Part shown: positions 26,909 through 35,697 of the stretch, piece by piece | Numbering within the stretch: the first letter of the stretch is position 1 | Layout: each line of letters starts with the position of its first letter | Assembly (NCBI RefSeq): GCF_023100845.1 | Contig: NZ_CP095864.1 | Span: 496,001 to 560,000 of the forward strand | Direction: 5' to 3' | Length of the DNA stretch: 64,000 nucleotides | From: Gordonia sp. PP30 | GTDB lineage: Bacteria > Actinomycetota > Actinomycetes > Mycobacteriales > Mycobacteriaceae | The notes under the pieces: generated by a model | Told to the model about the DNA's origin: nothing | Databases searched by the model: none | The model's input: the letters and a program-made list of their open reading frames with translations, nothing else | Position numbers and translations under genes: made by a program

Positions 26909-28674
26909 ACCTTCCGCTGATCGATGTGATCCCGCGCCTCAAGCGCATGATCTCCCGGCCGCAGGACCTGCGGCCCGCGCTACTGGCCGCCGCGGCCAGC
27001 GGCCTGGCCGAAGGCCTCGCGCTGGCCGCCCTGTTGCCCGCGATCAGCTCGCTGGCCTCCGGCGATCCCGTGTGGGGACTGCGGGTCGGCGGCTGGCTGA
27101 TCGTCCTCGCGGTGCTTGCGGTGGCCGATTTCGTCCTCATCTACCTGCAAGAAAAGCGAACCTACGGGATCGCCCTCGACTTCCTCCACAGCATCCACCG
27201 GCTCGTCGGCGATCAGGTCTCCAAGCAGCCGCTCGGCTGGTTCGCCCGACCGCTGGCGGGGCGGTTGTCGCGCATGGTGTCGTCCGAGTTGATGATGGCC
27301 GGCGAGATCTTCGCGCACATGATCGGCCCGCTGATCTCGCGGATCACCTCGGCGGTGGTCATCGTGGTCGCTGCCTGGTTCTGGAATCCGTTGCTCGGCC
27401 TGGTGCTGACAGTATCTGCGCCGGTGTTCGTGGCGATCACCCTCGTCTCCACCTGGTTCATGCGCCGTGGCGGCGCGATCTACGAACCGCAGGAGGTGGA
27501 ACTGGCTGACCGGATCGTCGAGTTCGCGCAGTGCCAGGGTGCGCTCCGCTCGTGCGGACGCAGCGAGCACTTCACCCCGCTCGACGACGCCTTGGCGAAC
27601 ACCTACCGCGCCCGCGTCAAGGCGCTGTGGATCGAGACTGTCGGGCTGATCCTGAGCGGCATGGTGACCCAGGGCGTGATCGTGGTGCTGATCACCGTCA
27701 GCGGTTCGTTCGCGGTGTCCGGGACACTGGAGCCGATTCCGGCCCTGGCCTTCATCGGTCTGGCGCTGCGCTTCACCTCGACGCTCTCGGCCATCACCGG
27801 GAACGCCATGAGCCTGGAGTCACGACGCCCACTGCTCGACGCGATCGACGAGGTCCTCACCGCCGAGCCGCTGCCCGAACCTGCCGAACCGGCGGTACTC
27901 ACCGCGCCCGGTACCGTCGAACTCGAGCGGGTGCGCTTCGCCTACGGCGAAGAGCCGGTACTGCGCGACGTCTCATTCAGTGTTCCCGCCGGGACCATGG
28001 TCGCCCTCGTGGGGCCGTCGGGCAGCGGTAAATCCACCATCGCGCGCCTGATCGGCCGGTTCTACGACGCCGATGCGGGCCAGGTGCGTGTCGGCGGGGT
28101 GCCGGTCGGCGAGCAGACCGGTGAGCAGCTGATGGGCCAGCTGTCGCTGGTGTTCCAGGACGTTTACCTGTTCGACGACACCCTCGAAGCAAACATCGCC
28201 GTTGGCCGGGACGGGGCGACCGACGCGGAGATCCGGGAAGCGGGGCGGCTGGCCGGCGTCACCGAGATCGCCGATCGGCTGCCCGACGGCTGGGCGAGCA
28301 GGGTCGGGGAGGGCGGGCGCGCGCTGTCCGGCGGCGAACGCCAGCGCGTCGCCATCGCGCGGGCGCTGCTCAAGCGCGCGCCGATCGTGCTGCTCGACGA
28401 GGCGACCTCGGCGCTCGACGTGGAGAACGAGGCCAACGTCGTCGCCGCCGTCGAGGAGTTGCGGAAGCAGGCGACGGTCCTGATCATCGCGCACCGCCTC
28501 GACACGATCGCGGCCGCCGACCGCATCGTCGCGCTCGACGACGATGGCCGCGTCCAGGCGCAGGGCACGCACGACGAGCTGATCGCCGCCGGCGGCACCT
28601 ACGCCCGGTTCTGGCACCGGCTGCGCAGCGCGCAGGGCTGGCAGCTCGCCGAGTCGGGGACGCGCTCGGACTAA
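26905..28674 (+). CDS. ABC half-transporter, siderophore-importer type (IrtB/YbtQ-like)
   Basis: 589 residues from an ATG at 26905 overlapping the upstream stop (ATGA). Membrane domain at about 20-310 (LAEGLALAALLPAISSL, QVSKQPLGWFARPLAGRLSR), then ATPase with Walker A GPSGSGKST, Q-loop LVFQDVYLFDDTLEANI, signature ALSGGERQRVAIARALL and Walker B IVLLDEATSALD. Its partner is the preceding half-transporter, and the pair should act as a heterodimer in the cytoplasmic membrane. A tetR starts 9 bp after its stop. Confidence 0.85.
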   Translation: MNLPLIDVIPRLKRMISRPQDLRPALLAAAASGLAEGLALAALLPAISSLASGDPVWGLRVGGWLIVLAVLAVADFVLIYLQEKRTYGIALDFLHSIHRLVGDQVSKQPLGWFARPLAGRLSRMVSSELMMAGEIFAHMIGPLISRITSAVVIVVAAWFWNPLLGLVLTVSAPVFVAITLVSTWFMRRGGAIYEPQEVELADRIVEFAQCQGALRSCGRSEHFTPLDDALANTYRARVKALWIETVGLILSGMVTQGVIVVLITVSGSFAVSGTLEPIPALAFIGLALRFTSTLSAITGNAMSLESRRPLLDAIDEVLTAEPLPEPAEPAVLTAPGTVELERVRFAYGEEPVLRDVSFSVPAGTMVALVGPSGSGKSTIARLIGRFYDADAGQVRVGGVPVGEQTGEQLMGQLSLVFQDVYLFDDTLEANIAVGRDGATDAEIREAGRLAGVTEIADRLPDGWASRVGEGGRALSGGERQRVAIARALLKRAPIVLLDEATSALDVENEANVVAAVEELRKQATVLIIAHRLDTIAAADRIVALDDDGRVQAQGTHDELIAAGGTYARFWHRLRSAQGWQLAESGTRSD

Positions 28675-28683
28675 TCTGGTCCC

Positions 28684-29352
28684 GTGCATGGATCGCCGGA
28701 GGGGACGCCGTCACGCGGCGGCGTCCTCGGCGGCCGGCGGGTGGGCCGGAAACCGGCGTTCACCGCCGACGACGTGGTGGCCGCCGCCGTCGCCGAGGGC
28801 GTCGACCGCTTCACCCTCGCCGCCGTCGCCCGGCGTATCGGCGTCGTGACCCCGGCCATCTACCGGCTGTTCCCCTCGCGCGACGATCTGGTCGTGGCCT
28901 GCCTCGATGCCGCCGCCGCGACCCTCGCGGTACCGGCGGACGGCTCGCCGTGGCGTGACACCCTGCAGCTCTGGGCCGACGAATGCTGGCGGGTCTGCGA
29001 GGACTTTCCCGGGCTGAGTCGCCTCGTCTACTCGTTCCCGCCGGCCATGACCAGAGTCGACGACGTTCTCACCGCCTACTCGGCCGTCCTGACCGCGCAG
29101 GGCTGCACCCCCGGGCAGGTGCGGTTCGCCCTCGACTTCATCGGCGACACCGTCTTCGCCTCGCACCTCGGTATCGAGTCGATGCGAGCGACCGACGACG
29201 ACGGCGTGCGCGGCATCGACCGGATGCGACAAGCGATCGGCGAGCGTGCCGTCGCCATGCCGCCGCAGGAGTGGTGGACCGGCCGCGGCGCCCTCGACAC
29301 CAAGATTGCGTTCATCCTCGCCGGTCTGGAAAGACACTGGCCGGAACTCTGA
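28684..29352 (+). CDS. TetR family regulator
   Basis: 222 residues from a GTG at 28684. Gly/Arg-rich N-terminal tail, then helix-turn-helix (FTADDVVAAAVAEGVDRFT, LAAVARRIGVVTPAIYRLF, SRDDLVVACLDAAAATL) and a helical effector domain with WADECWRVCEDFPGLSRLVY. Third gene of the ABC unit, 9 bp after the second transporter. Probably binds the palindrome at 25022-25042, giving feedback control independent of IdeR. Ligand unknown; a siderophore or its precursor would make sense. Confidence 0.85.
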   Translation: MHGSPEGTPSRGGVLGGRRVGRKPAFTADDVVAAAVAEGVDRFTLAAVARRIGVVTPAIYRLFPSRDDLVVACLDAAAATLAVPADGSPWRDTLQLWADECWRVCEDFPGLSRLVYSFPPAMTRVDDVLTAYSAVLTAQGCTPGQVRFALDFIGDTVFASHLGIESMRATDDDGVRGIDRMRQAIGERAVAMPPQEWWTGRGALDTKIAFILAGLERHWPEL

Positions 29353-29381
29353 TCCGCGCCGCGATCGCTACCCTGGCGGAC

Positions 29382-29762
29382 ATGAGCATTCCTTCGGTCG
29401 CCGAGGTCGCCCGCGCCAAGTACGTCATGGTCACGACCTACAAGAAGGACGGCACCGCGGTGGCGTCGCCGCTGTGGGCCGCACCGGACTCGGGCGACCT
29501 GCTGCTGTGGACCGTCGCCGACTCGTGGAAGGTCAAGCGGCTGCGCCGCAACAACAACGTGCTGGTTCAGGCCTGCGATGCGCGGGGATCGAAGACGTCC
29601 GGGCCGGTCGTGGCCGGCGTCGGCGAGATCATCGACGGCACCGTCGCGGCCCGCGCCATCGAGCGCAAGTACGGCCTCCTCGGGAAACTGACCATCCTGG
29701 GCTCGCGCCTCCGCCGGGGATCGTCGGGCACCGTCGGCATCCGCGTCCGCGACGTCGTCTAG
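29382..29762 (+). CDS. PPOX-class F420-dependent oxidoreductase family protein
   Basis: 126 residues with the split-barrel fold of the pyridoxamine-phosphate-oxidase-like family: VAEVARAKYVMVTTYKKDGT, SPLWAAPDSGDLLLWTVADS, WKVKRLRRNNNVLVQACDAR and a closing GTVGIRVRDVV. Length and motifs fit the actinobacterial F420-type PPOX proteins of about 130 residues. Substrate unknown. Last gene of the + strand run after tetR (29 bp gap), possibly reducing a cofactor or the imported ligand; that is speculation. Confidence 0.8.
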   Translation: MSIPSVAEVARAKYVMVTTYKKDGTAVASPLWAAPDSGDLLLWTVADSWKVKRLRRNNNVLVQACDARGSKTSGPVVAGVGEIIDGTVAARAIERKYGLLGKLTILGSRLRRGSSGTVGIRVRDVV

Positions 29763-30310
29763 CAAATTCTCCGGAGTCGCCGGGGGGCTTCGAGGCTCCT
29801 CGGCCAGCGCCTCGTCGCACCTCAGCCGGCGGGCGGGGTCGCTGGTTGAGTCGGGGCGGGTGGGGGCCGCTGGCCCCGCCGGTGACGAGCGCAGCGAGGC
29901 TGCCGGTGCCGGGGTTGGAAAGCGCGGCGTCCCAGTGCATCTTGCGGGGTTTCGACACGGAACTCCGCTAACGCTCCGTTCCGGCTCTACCGGCGGGTGC
30001 CGGCGCGCTGACCAGGTGCGGCGACCGTTCACACGTCGCAGTCCGGGGTACGCCGGCTGAGCCGGCCACAAACGCCCCGAGTGTCCCGTGTCGACGCTGA
30101 GTCCCGGCCGGTCCGCTGTCGGGGGACGGCGCTCGGGCGTGATCCGTCGCGGATCTTGTCGACGCCGAAATCTGTCGCGGAGTCCGGGAGAGATCCGCCA
30201 GGATCCGCGACGTCTGTCGACAGCCGACAATATCCGCGACGTCTGGCGTCATCCGCACGATCGGTCCGGGACTTTCGTCCCCACTTCGGAGTGAGCGGGA
30301 TCGCATTCCG
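29763..30310. repeat. repeat-rich spacer with element D2
   Basis: No gene seen. Contains GTTTCGACACGG near 29948 with neighbouring inverted GGAACTCCG...CTCCGTTCC, then at 30139 the same GTGATCCGTCGCGGATC as 6537, and at 30192-30219 the exact reverse complement of 6565-6592. Further CCGCGACGTCTG copies occur at 30205 and 30234. REP-like, function unknown. Confidence 0.75.
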
Positions 30311-30332
30311 TAGATACCCCATGGGGTATCTA
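30311..30332. promoter_or_regulatory. perfect 22-bp palindrome, CsoR/CstR-type operator
   Basis: Arms TAGATACCCCA and TGGGGTATCTA are perfect. ATACCCC-GGGGTAT is the core pattern of CsoR-family operators, including the persulfide sensor CstR. It lies 60 bp upstream of the peroxiredoxin ATG, over or next to its promoter. No csoR-like gene is in the window. Confidence 0.7.
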
Positions 30333-30391
30333 ATAATCTGGAGTCTATCCAGAGAAGAACCCGGAAGCGGGTCTGACAGACGGGAAACACC

Positions 30392-31126
30392 ATGACCGAA
30401 CAGCTCACCACCGACCGGAACGACGCCGCCGCGGCCGCCATGCCCCGCATCGGCGACAAGGCCCCGGAATTCACGGCGGTCACCACGCAGGGCGAGATCG
30501 ACTTCCCGGCGGACTACCGGGGGAAGTGGGTCATCTTCTTCTCCCACCCCGCCGACTTCACGCCGGTCTGCACCTCGGAGTTCATCACCTTCGCCTCGAT
30601 GATGGACGAGTTCGCGAAGTACAACACCGCGCTCGTCGGACTGTCCGTCGACGGTCTGTACAGCCACATCGCATGGCTGCGCACCATCCGCGAGAAGATC
30701 GAATACAACGGCCACAAGGACATGGAGGTGACCTTCCCGCTCATCGAGGACATCACCATGGACGTGGCCCGCAAGTACGGGATGATCATGCCCGGCGAGG
30801 ACTCCACCAAGGCCGTCCGCGCGGTCTTCGTGATCGACCCCGAGGGCGTGATCCGCACCATCGTCTACTACCCGCTGAGTCTGGGCCGGAACTTCGACGA
30901 ACTGCTCCGCGTGATCAAGGGCCTGCAGACCGCCGACGCCTTCAACGTCGCGACTCCGGCCGACTGGCGTCCCGGCGATCCGGTGATCGTGCCGACCGCC
31001 GGGTCGTGCGGGACCGCGAAGGACCGGATGACCGGCGACGACGGGCCGATGGACTGCCAGGACTGGTTCTTCTGCACCAAGGAACTGCCGGCGGCAGACG
31101 TCGAGAAAGCCATCCGGAAGGGCTGA
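30392..31126 (+). CDS. Prx6-type (1-Cys) peroxiredoxin
   Basis: 244 residues. Thiol peroxidase reducing H2O2 or organic peroxides. N-terminal AhpC/TSA fold with the active site PADFTPVC (Cys60) and the family stretch VGLSVDGLYSHIAWLRTIRE; the long C-terminal arm ends with three more cysteines (AGSCGTAKD, MDCQDWFFCTK). Length and C-terminal cysteines match the bacterial/archaeal Prx6 group. The strong palindrome at 30311-30332 suggests repression by a CsoR-family sensor, possibly of reactive sulfur. Monocistronic; the next gene is convergent. Confidence 0.92.
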   Translation: MTEQLTTDRNDAAAAAMPRIGDKAPEFTAVTTQGEIDFPADYRGKWVIFFSHPADFTPVCTSEFITFASMMDEFAKYNTALVGLSVDGLYSHIAWLRTIREKIEYNGHKDMEVTFPLIEDITMDVARKYGMIMPGEDSTKAVRAVFVIDPEGVIRTIVYYPLSLGRNFDELLRVIKGLQTADAFNVATPADWRPGDPVIVPTAGSCGTAKDRMTGDDGPMDCQDWFFCTKELPAADVEKAIRKG

Positions 31127-31136
31127 CCGGCCTGTT

Positions 31137-32336
31137 TCAGGTACCGAGCAGGGTGACGGCCGCCCGCACGTAGGCGCGGGCGGCGGTCACCACCTCCGAC
31201 AGCGGCACCGACTCGTCGGGCTGGTGGGCCTGTCCGCCGATGTCGCCGGGTCCCATCACCACGGTCGGCACCCCCAGCACACTGCTGATGTAGCCGCCGT
31301 CGCACGCCGCGGACCAGCCGCCGATCGACGTCGGCGCCCCGCAGTCGCGGACCGCCTGGGCGACGGCGTGCACCAGCGGATGATCGGCGGGCGTGGTGAA
31401 GCCGGGCAGTTCCATGGTCGGCCGCACCTCGACGACGGCGCCGTCGCCGGTGATGCCGGTCTCGGCGATCGCGGTGCGCAGCCGCTGCGCGACCGCCTCG
31501 ACCGTCTCGCCGGGCATCAGGCGCCGGTCGACGCCGAGGTAGCAGTCGGGTGCGACCACCGCGATGCCCTGGCCGCCGCGGATCAGGCCGACGTTCCAGG
31601 TGCCGTATCCGAGCAGCGGGTCGGGCGCGGCGGCGAGCGCCGCCTGATCGTCGTCGAGCAGGCCGATGACGGCGGCGGCCGCGGCGATCGCGCTCACGCC
31701 GTCGGACGGGCGCCCCGAATGCGCGGCGCGCCCGGTGATCGCGATGTCCAGATACGACGCCCCGCGGCAACCCCGGACCACCGCGAGCCCGGTCGGTTCG
31801 GCGACGATGCAGCCGGCGAACTCGGGGAGCGGGCGGCCGATCAGATGGCGGCTGCCGCTGTTGAGTTCCTCCTCGTCGACCGTCGCGGCGAGGGTGACCG
31901 GGCCGGACAGCGCGATGCCGAATTCGCCGGCCCGGGACAGCGCGGCCATCGCGGCCACGGCCGCCGCCAGGCCGCCCTTCATGTCGGCGGCGCCGCGCCC
32001 GATGAGCAGGTCGCCGTCGCGGCGCACGGTGAACGGATCAGCGGTCCAGCCGGGTCCCGGCGGCACCACGTCGGTGTGGCCGAGGAGCAGCAGACCCGGG
32101 CCGGTGGCCTCACCGGTCGCCGCCAGCACGTTCGGGCGGCCGGGGGACACCTCGTCGAGAGTCACGGAGAATCCGAGATCGCGGCAGGCGGTCGCCAGGA
32201 CCTGCGCCGCGGCCTGCTCGGTGCCGCCCGGATTGACGCTGGGAGTCTCGACCAAGGCGCAGGTCAGAGCCTCGATGAGGCGGTCGTCGACGGACTCGGC
32301 GAGGCGGTCGACCGCGGTGGCGGACCCTGCGTGCAT
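31137..32336 (-). CDS. M20 family metallopeptidase (ArgE/DapE type)
   Basis: 399 residues from an ATG at 32336 with AAGGGA 9 nt upstream; an in-frame TTG ten codons earlier is weaker. Di-zinc motifs: LLLLGHTDVVPPG (His, Asp), GRGAADMKGGLAAAVAAMAA (bridging Asp), ATVDEEELNSGS (catalytic Glu), CIVAEPTG, and late VVMGPGDIGGQAHQPDESV. Hydrolyses an N-acyl amino acid or small peptide; ArgE, DapE and hydrolytic succinylase relatives cannot be told apart here. Only 10 bp separates its stop from the convergent peroxiredoxin gene. Confidence 0.88.
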   Translation of the reverse strand: MHAGSATAVDRLAESVDDRLIEALTCALVETPSVNPGGTEQAAAQVLATACRDLGFSVTLDEVSPGRPNVLAATGEATGPGLLLLGHTDVVPPGPGWTADPFTVRRDGDLLIGRGAADMKGGLAAAVAAMAALSRAGEFGIALSGPVTLAATVDEEELNSGSRHLIGRPLPEFAGCIVAEPTGLAVVRGCRGASYLDIAITGRAAHSGRPSDGVSAIAAAAAVIGLLDDDQAALAAAPDPLLGYGTWNVGLIRGGQGIAVVAPDCYLGVDRRLMPGETVEAVAQRLRTAIAETGITGDGAVVEVRPTMELPGFTTPADHPLVHAVAQAVRDCGAPTSIGGWSAACDGGYISSVLGVPTVVMGPGDIGGQAHQPDESVPLSEVVTAARAYVRAAVTLLGT

Positions 32337-32416
32337 CCTCGCGTATCCCTTCTCTGCCTGGCCCAAGGCCAGTGTCGTCCTCCGGTGCGTGAGCGTTCGA
32401 TAGTAGGCTATGCCCG

Positions 32417-33388
32417 ATGACCATCGTCTATTTCGTGATTGCGGCCCTCGCGCTCATCGGCGCCGGTGTCCTGCTGTGGCTGGACCGGAGCCGGTCCGAG
32501 CACGTGCATCACCAGCGCGCCGTGTGGGGCGAAACGCACTCCTTCGCGTTCCGTGAGTCCGACAGCAAGCTGCGGACCGCCTTCCACCGCGCCGCCATGG
32601 ACGTGCCCGAGCACGTTCAGGTGCGCGACGTCGCCTACGGCGTCTACGAGGGTGCCGAGGCGGTGGTCTTCGATCTCGAGGAGACCGCCACCGTCGTCGC
32701 AGTCCGCCGCCCGGCCGCATCGTCGGTGACCGTCGACCTGCGCTACGAGGACGTCCTCGCTCCCGCGGAGGAAGACGTCGACCTGCTCGGTGCGATGGGC
32801 TCGCGCGTGATGTTCGCGAGCAACCTCGACGCCGCCCGCCGGGTCTGTGATCGGCGGATGGTCGCGCTCGCCACCAACGCGCCCGCCTACCTCGAAATCC
32901 TGTGGAACGAGGGCAACTGGGCGCTGGGCTCGATGCCGCTGACCACCGACGGCGAGCAGCTCGACGTCGCCCTCGACACGGTGCGGCGGTTCGCCGACCT
33001 GCTGCGCGTGCTGCCGCCGGCGATCGACCCGCAGGACGCGCCCGACCCGCGCGACCCGCACGGCCCGATCCGGGAAGAGCTCGCGGACAAGAAGACCGAG
33101 TCGCTGCGCGACAATGCCCGCCGCGAACGCCGTCGCCCGGACTCCGACGAGTTCGCCGCGCCCCAGGCCTACCGGCCGGCCCCGCGTCAGGCGCCCCGGC
33201 CGCCGAGCCAGCCCGGTATCCCGGTGCCAGGTGGCCCGCGGCCGATGGCCGCTCCGGCGGACGACGACGGCCGCGCCGAGTACCCGGCGTCCCGGCCGCC
33301 GCGCCCGGCGCCCTTCGCGCGCCCGGACCGCGACCGCCTCGACCCGCCGGATCTGCCGCCGCTGAGCGGCCCGCGCGACCTCGACTGA
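32417..33388 (+). CDS. membrane-anchored conserved protein (Rv0383c-like)
   Basis: 323 residues. One N-terminal hydrophobic segment (VYFVIAALALIGAGVLLWL, residues 4-22) acts as an anchor, followed by a structured region with DVAYGVYEGAEAVVFDLEET and LEILWNEGNWALGSMPLTTD, and a Pro/Arg-rich disordered C-terminal 100 residues. Position directly before pyrE matches M. tuberculosis Rv0383c, an uncharacterised possible secreted protein next to clpB. Function unknown. First gene of a tight run with pyrE and the SpoU methyltransferase. Confidence 0.8.
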   Translation: MTIVYFVIAALALIGAGVLLWLDRSRSEHVHHQRAVWGETHSFAFRESDSKLRTAFHRAAMDVPEHVQVRDVAYGVYEGAEAVVFDLEETATVVAVRRPAASSVTVDLRYEDVLAPAEEDVDLLGAMGSRVMFASNLDAARRVCDRRMVALATNAPAYLEILWNEGNWALGSMPLTTDGEQLDVALDTVRRFADLLRVLPPAIDPQDAPDPRDPHGPIREELADKKTESLRDNARRERRRPDSDEFAAPQAYRPAPRQAPRPPSQPGIPVPGGPRPMAAPADDDGRAEYPASRPPRPAPFARPDRDRLDPPDLPPLSGPRDLD

Positions 33389-33411
33389 ACCACTTAGGAA
33401 CCCCCACGACG

Positions 33412-33975
33412 ATGGCTGCCTCCGACACGCCCGCACTCAACGCGACGGCCCGCGCACGACTGGCCGAACTGGTCACCGAACTCAGCGTGGTGCACGGCCG
33501 CGTGACGCTCTCCTCCGGTAAGGAGGCCGACTACTACGTCGACCTGCGCCGGGCGACGCTGCAGCACGAGGCGTCCCGGCTGATCGGCGCGCTGATGCGT
33601 GAGCTGACCGCCGACTGGGACTACGACGCCGTGGGCGGCCTGACGCTGGGCGCCGACCCGGTCGCGACGTCGATCATGCATGCGGCGGGCCGTCCGATCG
33701 ACGCCTTCGTGGTCCGCAAGGCGGCCAAGGAGCACGGCATGCAGCGGCAGATCGAGGGACCGGACATCACCGGCCGCCGGGTGCTGATCGTGGAGGACAC
33801 CTCGACCACGGGGGCGTCGCCGGCCAAGGCCGTCGAGGCCGCCCGCGCCGCCGGCGCGATCGTGGTGGGCGTCGCGACCGTCGTCGATCGGGACACCGGT
33901 GCCGACGACGTGATCCGCGCGCAGGAGGTCGGCTACCGCTCGCTGCTCGGGCTGGCCGACCTCGGCCTTGCCTGA
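33412..33975 (+). CDS. pyrE: orotate phosphoribosyltransferase
   Basis: 187 residues. Makes OMP from orotate and PRPP in pyrimidine synthesis. ATG at 33412, 23 bp after the preceding stop. Motifs: RVTLSSGKEADYYVDLRRAT, AVGGLTLGADPVATSI, FVVRKAAKEHGMQRQIEGP and the PRPP loop RVLIVEDTSTTGASPAKAVE. Length fits the actinobacterial enzyme. Its stop overlaps the start of the next gene. Confidence 0.95.
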   Translation: MAASDTPALNATARARLAELVTELSVVHGRVTLSSGKEADYYVDLRRATLQHEASRLIGALMRELTADWDYDAVGGLTLGADPVATSIMHAAGRPIDAFVVRKAAKEHGMQRQIEGPDITGRRVLIVEDTSTTGASPAKAVEAARAAGAIVVGVATVVDRDTGADDVIRAQEVGYRSLLGLADLGLA

Positions 33976-34660
33976 GCCCTCGGGTCCCGAGCAGGGTTCC
34001 GAGCCCGGTCCCACCGAATGGCACAGCGGCCTGGGTGAGCCCGTCGGCGTCGGTCCGTGGCTCACCGAACGCGGTGCGCCGCTACCCGACGACCCCCGCT
34101 ACGACCCCGAACTGCTCGACGCCGGAGACCGCCGCAACGTCGTCGACGCGTACCGGTACTGGACGCGGGAGGCGATCGTCGCCGACCTCGACACCAAACG
34201 GCACCGCTTCCACGTGGCGATCGAGAACTGGGGCCACGACGCCAACATCGGGACGGTCGTGCGCACGGCGAACGCCTTCCTCGCGGCCGGCGTGCACATC
34301 GTCGGACGACGACGCTGGAACCGCCGCGGCGCCATGGTGACCGACCGCTACCAGCACATCCACCACCACGCGACGATCGACGATCTGACGGCCTGGGCGG
34401 CCGGGAACGGGCTCGTCGTGGTGGCCGTCGACAACACCCCCGGATCGGTGCGGCTGGAGGAGACCGAGCTCCCGGAGAACGCGCTGCTGCTGTTCGGTCA
34501 GGAGGGGCCCGGGGTGACCGAGGAGGCGAGCGGGGCCGCCGCGATGACAGTGTCGATCGCGCAGTTCGGGTCCACCCGCAGTATCAACGCGGGGGTGGCC
34601 GCCGGGATCGTCATGCACGCGTGGATCACGCGGCACGCGGATCTCGGTGCGGCCTGGTAG
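33968..34660 (+). CDS. TrmH/SpoU family RNA 2'-O-methyltransferase (Rv0380c-like)
   Basis: 230 residues if started at TTG 33968, overlapping the pyrE stop; this start is uncertain, because the first 30 residues are low-complexity (EPSGPEQGSEPGPTEW). SPOUT motifs are clear: motif 1 NIGTVVRTANAF, motif 2 ALLLFGQEGPGVTEE, motif 3 SIAQFGSTRSINAGVAAGIV. Transfers methyl from SAM to a ribose in tRNA or rRNA; target unknown. Same order as in M. tuberculosis. Overlaps the convergent small gene by 35 bp. Confidence 0.88.
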   Translation: MPEPSGPEQGSEPGPTEWHSGLGEPVGVGPWLTERGAPLPDDPRYDPELLDAGDRRNVVDAYRYWTREAIVADLDTKRHRFHVAIENWGHDANIGTVVRTANAFLAAGVHIVGRRRWNRRGAMVTDRYQHIHHHATIDDLTAWAAGNGLVVVAVDNTPGSVRLEETELPENALLLFGQEGPGVTEEASGAAAMTVSIAQFGSTRSINAGVAAGIVMHAWITRHADLGAAW

Positions 34661-34970
34661 CGAACCCGTCGGTCAGCAGCGGGTCGCGGCGGTGGCGGAC
34701 CACCGCCGCGAGGGCCTGCAGGCGGTCTTCCACCCGGGAGACCGCATCGGCCAGCTGGGCCGGATCGTCGGCGTCGGCGATCAGGGCGACGACGTTGCCG
34801 GTGGCGCCGGTCAGATAGGGGACCACGTCCACCGACCGCGCCCCGATCACACCGAAGCGCGCGCCGGTCGCGGCGAGGCGTCGTGCGTAGTCGTGCGCGG
34901 CGGGGTCGTCGAGCACCACCACCTGCACGGTCGGGAGGGCGAACTGCGGGTGCTGGATCGGTGTCATCAT
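34626..34970 (-). CDS. small conserved hypothetical protein
   Basis: 114 residues from ATG-ATG at 34970. Reads like a compact alpha/beta protein (TVQVVVLDDPAAHDYARRLA, RFGVIGARSVDVVPYLTGAT, VALIADADDPAQLADAVSRV) with no signal peptide or span. I do not recognise the family. Tail overlaps the methyltransferase gene. Real-gene status rests on good composition and its own ATG start; moderate confidence. Confidence 0.55.
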   Translation of the reverse strand: MMTPIQHPQFALPTVQVVVLDDPAAHDYARRLAATGARFGVIGARSVDVVPYLTGATGNVVALIADADDPAQLADAVSRVEDRLQALAAVVRHRRDPLLTDGFATRPHRDPRAA

Positions 34971-35041
34971 GCGTTCAGCCTCGCGTGCCGGGCTCGGGGT
35001 CGGCTCGGGCGGCGCTGTGAATCGGCTGTCAGCCGGCTCCG

Positions 35042-35623
35042 CTACTTGCTGATGCCGCCGGTGAGGATCGCGGCCAGCTCGTGATAGGCGCTGGCATCGT
35101 CGAGACCGGTGCTCGCCCGCACGCCGCCCTGCTGGATGCGGGCGATCATCGTGGCCGCCAGGTCGGCGGCGAAGGCGGCGTGCACCGGCCGGAACTCCCC
35201 GGCCGCGACACCGGCGTCGATCATCTGCTGGACGCGGGTCGCGGCCATCTCGGTGTTCTGCTGGTACACGTCGCGGGCCGGTGGGAACGCGTCGAGGTCG
35301 GCCATGAACCGGTCGGACGCGGGTGCGAGAGCCGCGCCGACGGCGTCGAGGAAACCGGTGATCTGTTCCCGGGCGCCGGTGATGTCCTGGACGCTCTCGG
35401 CGATCTCGTCCGTCGCGCGCCGGAAGAAGTGAACGGTGGCGGCCCGGACCAGCTGCTCCTTGCTGCCGGCGAGGGTGTACAGCGTCGACTTGGAGCAGCG
35501 CAGCCGCGCGGCGATCTCGTCGAGCGTGAGATGCGCGAACCCCTCGCTGAGGAAGAGGTCGACGATGCCGTCGAACAGTTCCGAGCGTCGGCGGGTGGCG
35601 AACTCGGGGGTGGGCCTGCTCAT
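35042..35623 (-). CDS. TetR family regulator of the adjacent acyl-CoA/SDR operon
   Basis: 193 residues. Helix-turn-helix at 12-58 (RRSELFDGIVDLFLSEGFAH, TLDEIAARLRCSKSTLYTLA, GSKEQLVRAATVHFFRRATD), then a helical ligand domain. Divergent from an acyl-CoA dehydrogenase and two dehydrogenases, so it probably represses fatty- or branched-chain acyl-CoA breakdown. The 98-bp intergenic region carries paired CAGTACTGT sites. Confidence 0.88.
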   Translation of the reverse strand: MSRPTPEFATRRRSELFDGIVDLFLSEGFAHLTLDEIAARLRCSKSTLYTLAGSKEQLVRAATVHFFRRATDEIAESVQDITGAREQITGFLDAVGAALAPASDRFMADLDAFPPARDVYQQNTEMAATRVQQMIDAGVAAGEFRPVHAAFAADLAATMIARIQQGGVRASTGLDDASAYHELAAILTGGISK

Positions 35624-35668
35624 ACCGGAAATGATACTGGCGGACCCCTTGCGGTACTAGTGGCCGCC

Positions 35669-35697
35669 CAGTACTGTCCTGAGTAATTCAGTACTGT
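35669..35697. promoter_or_regulatory. paired CAGTACTGT operator sites
   Basis: CAGTACTGT at 35669-35677 and again at 35689-35697; each contains the palindrome AGTACT and the copies start 20 bp apart, about two helical turns, so both face the same side of DNA. They lie between divergent tetR and the acyl-CoA dehydrogenase gene. Confidence 0.6.

Noticed and set aside
30337..30353. TCTGGA-GTCTA-TCCAGA hairpin between the CsoR-like palindrome and the peroxiredoxin start
   Set aside because: Only 6-bp arms and no known regulator pattern; may be part of the 5' leader but unsupported as a separate site.
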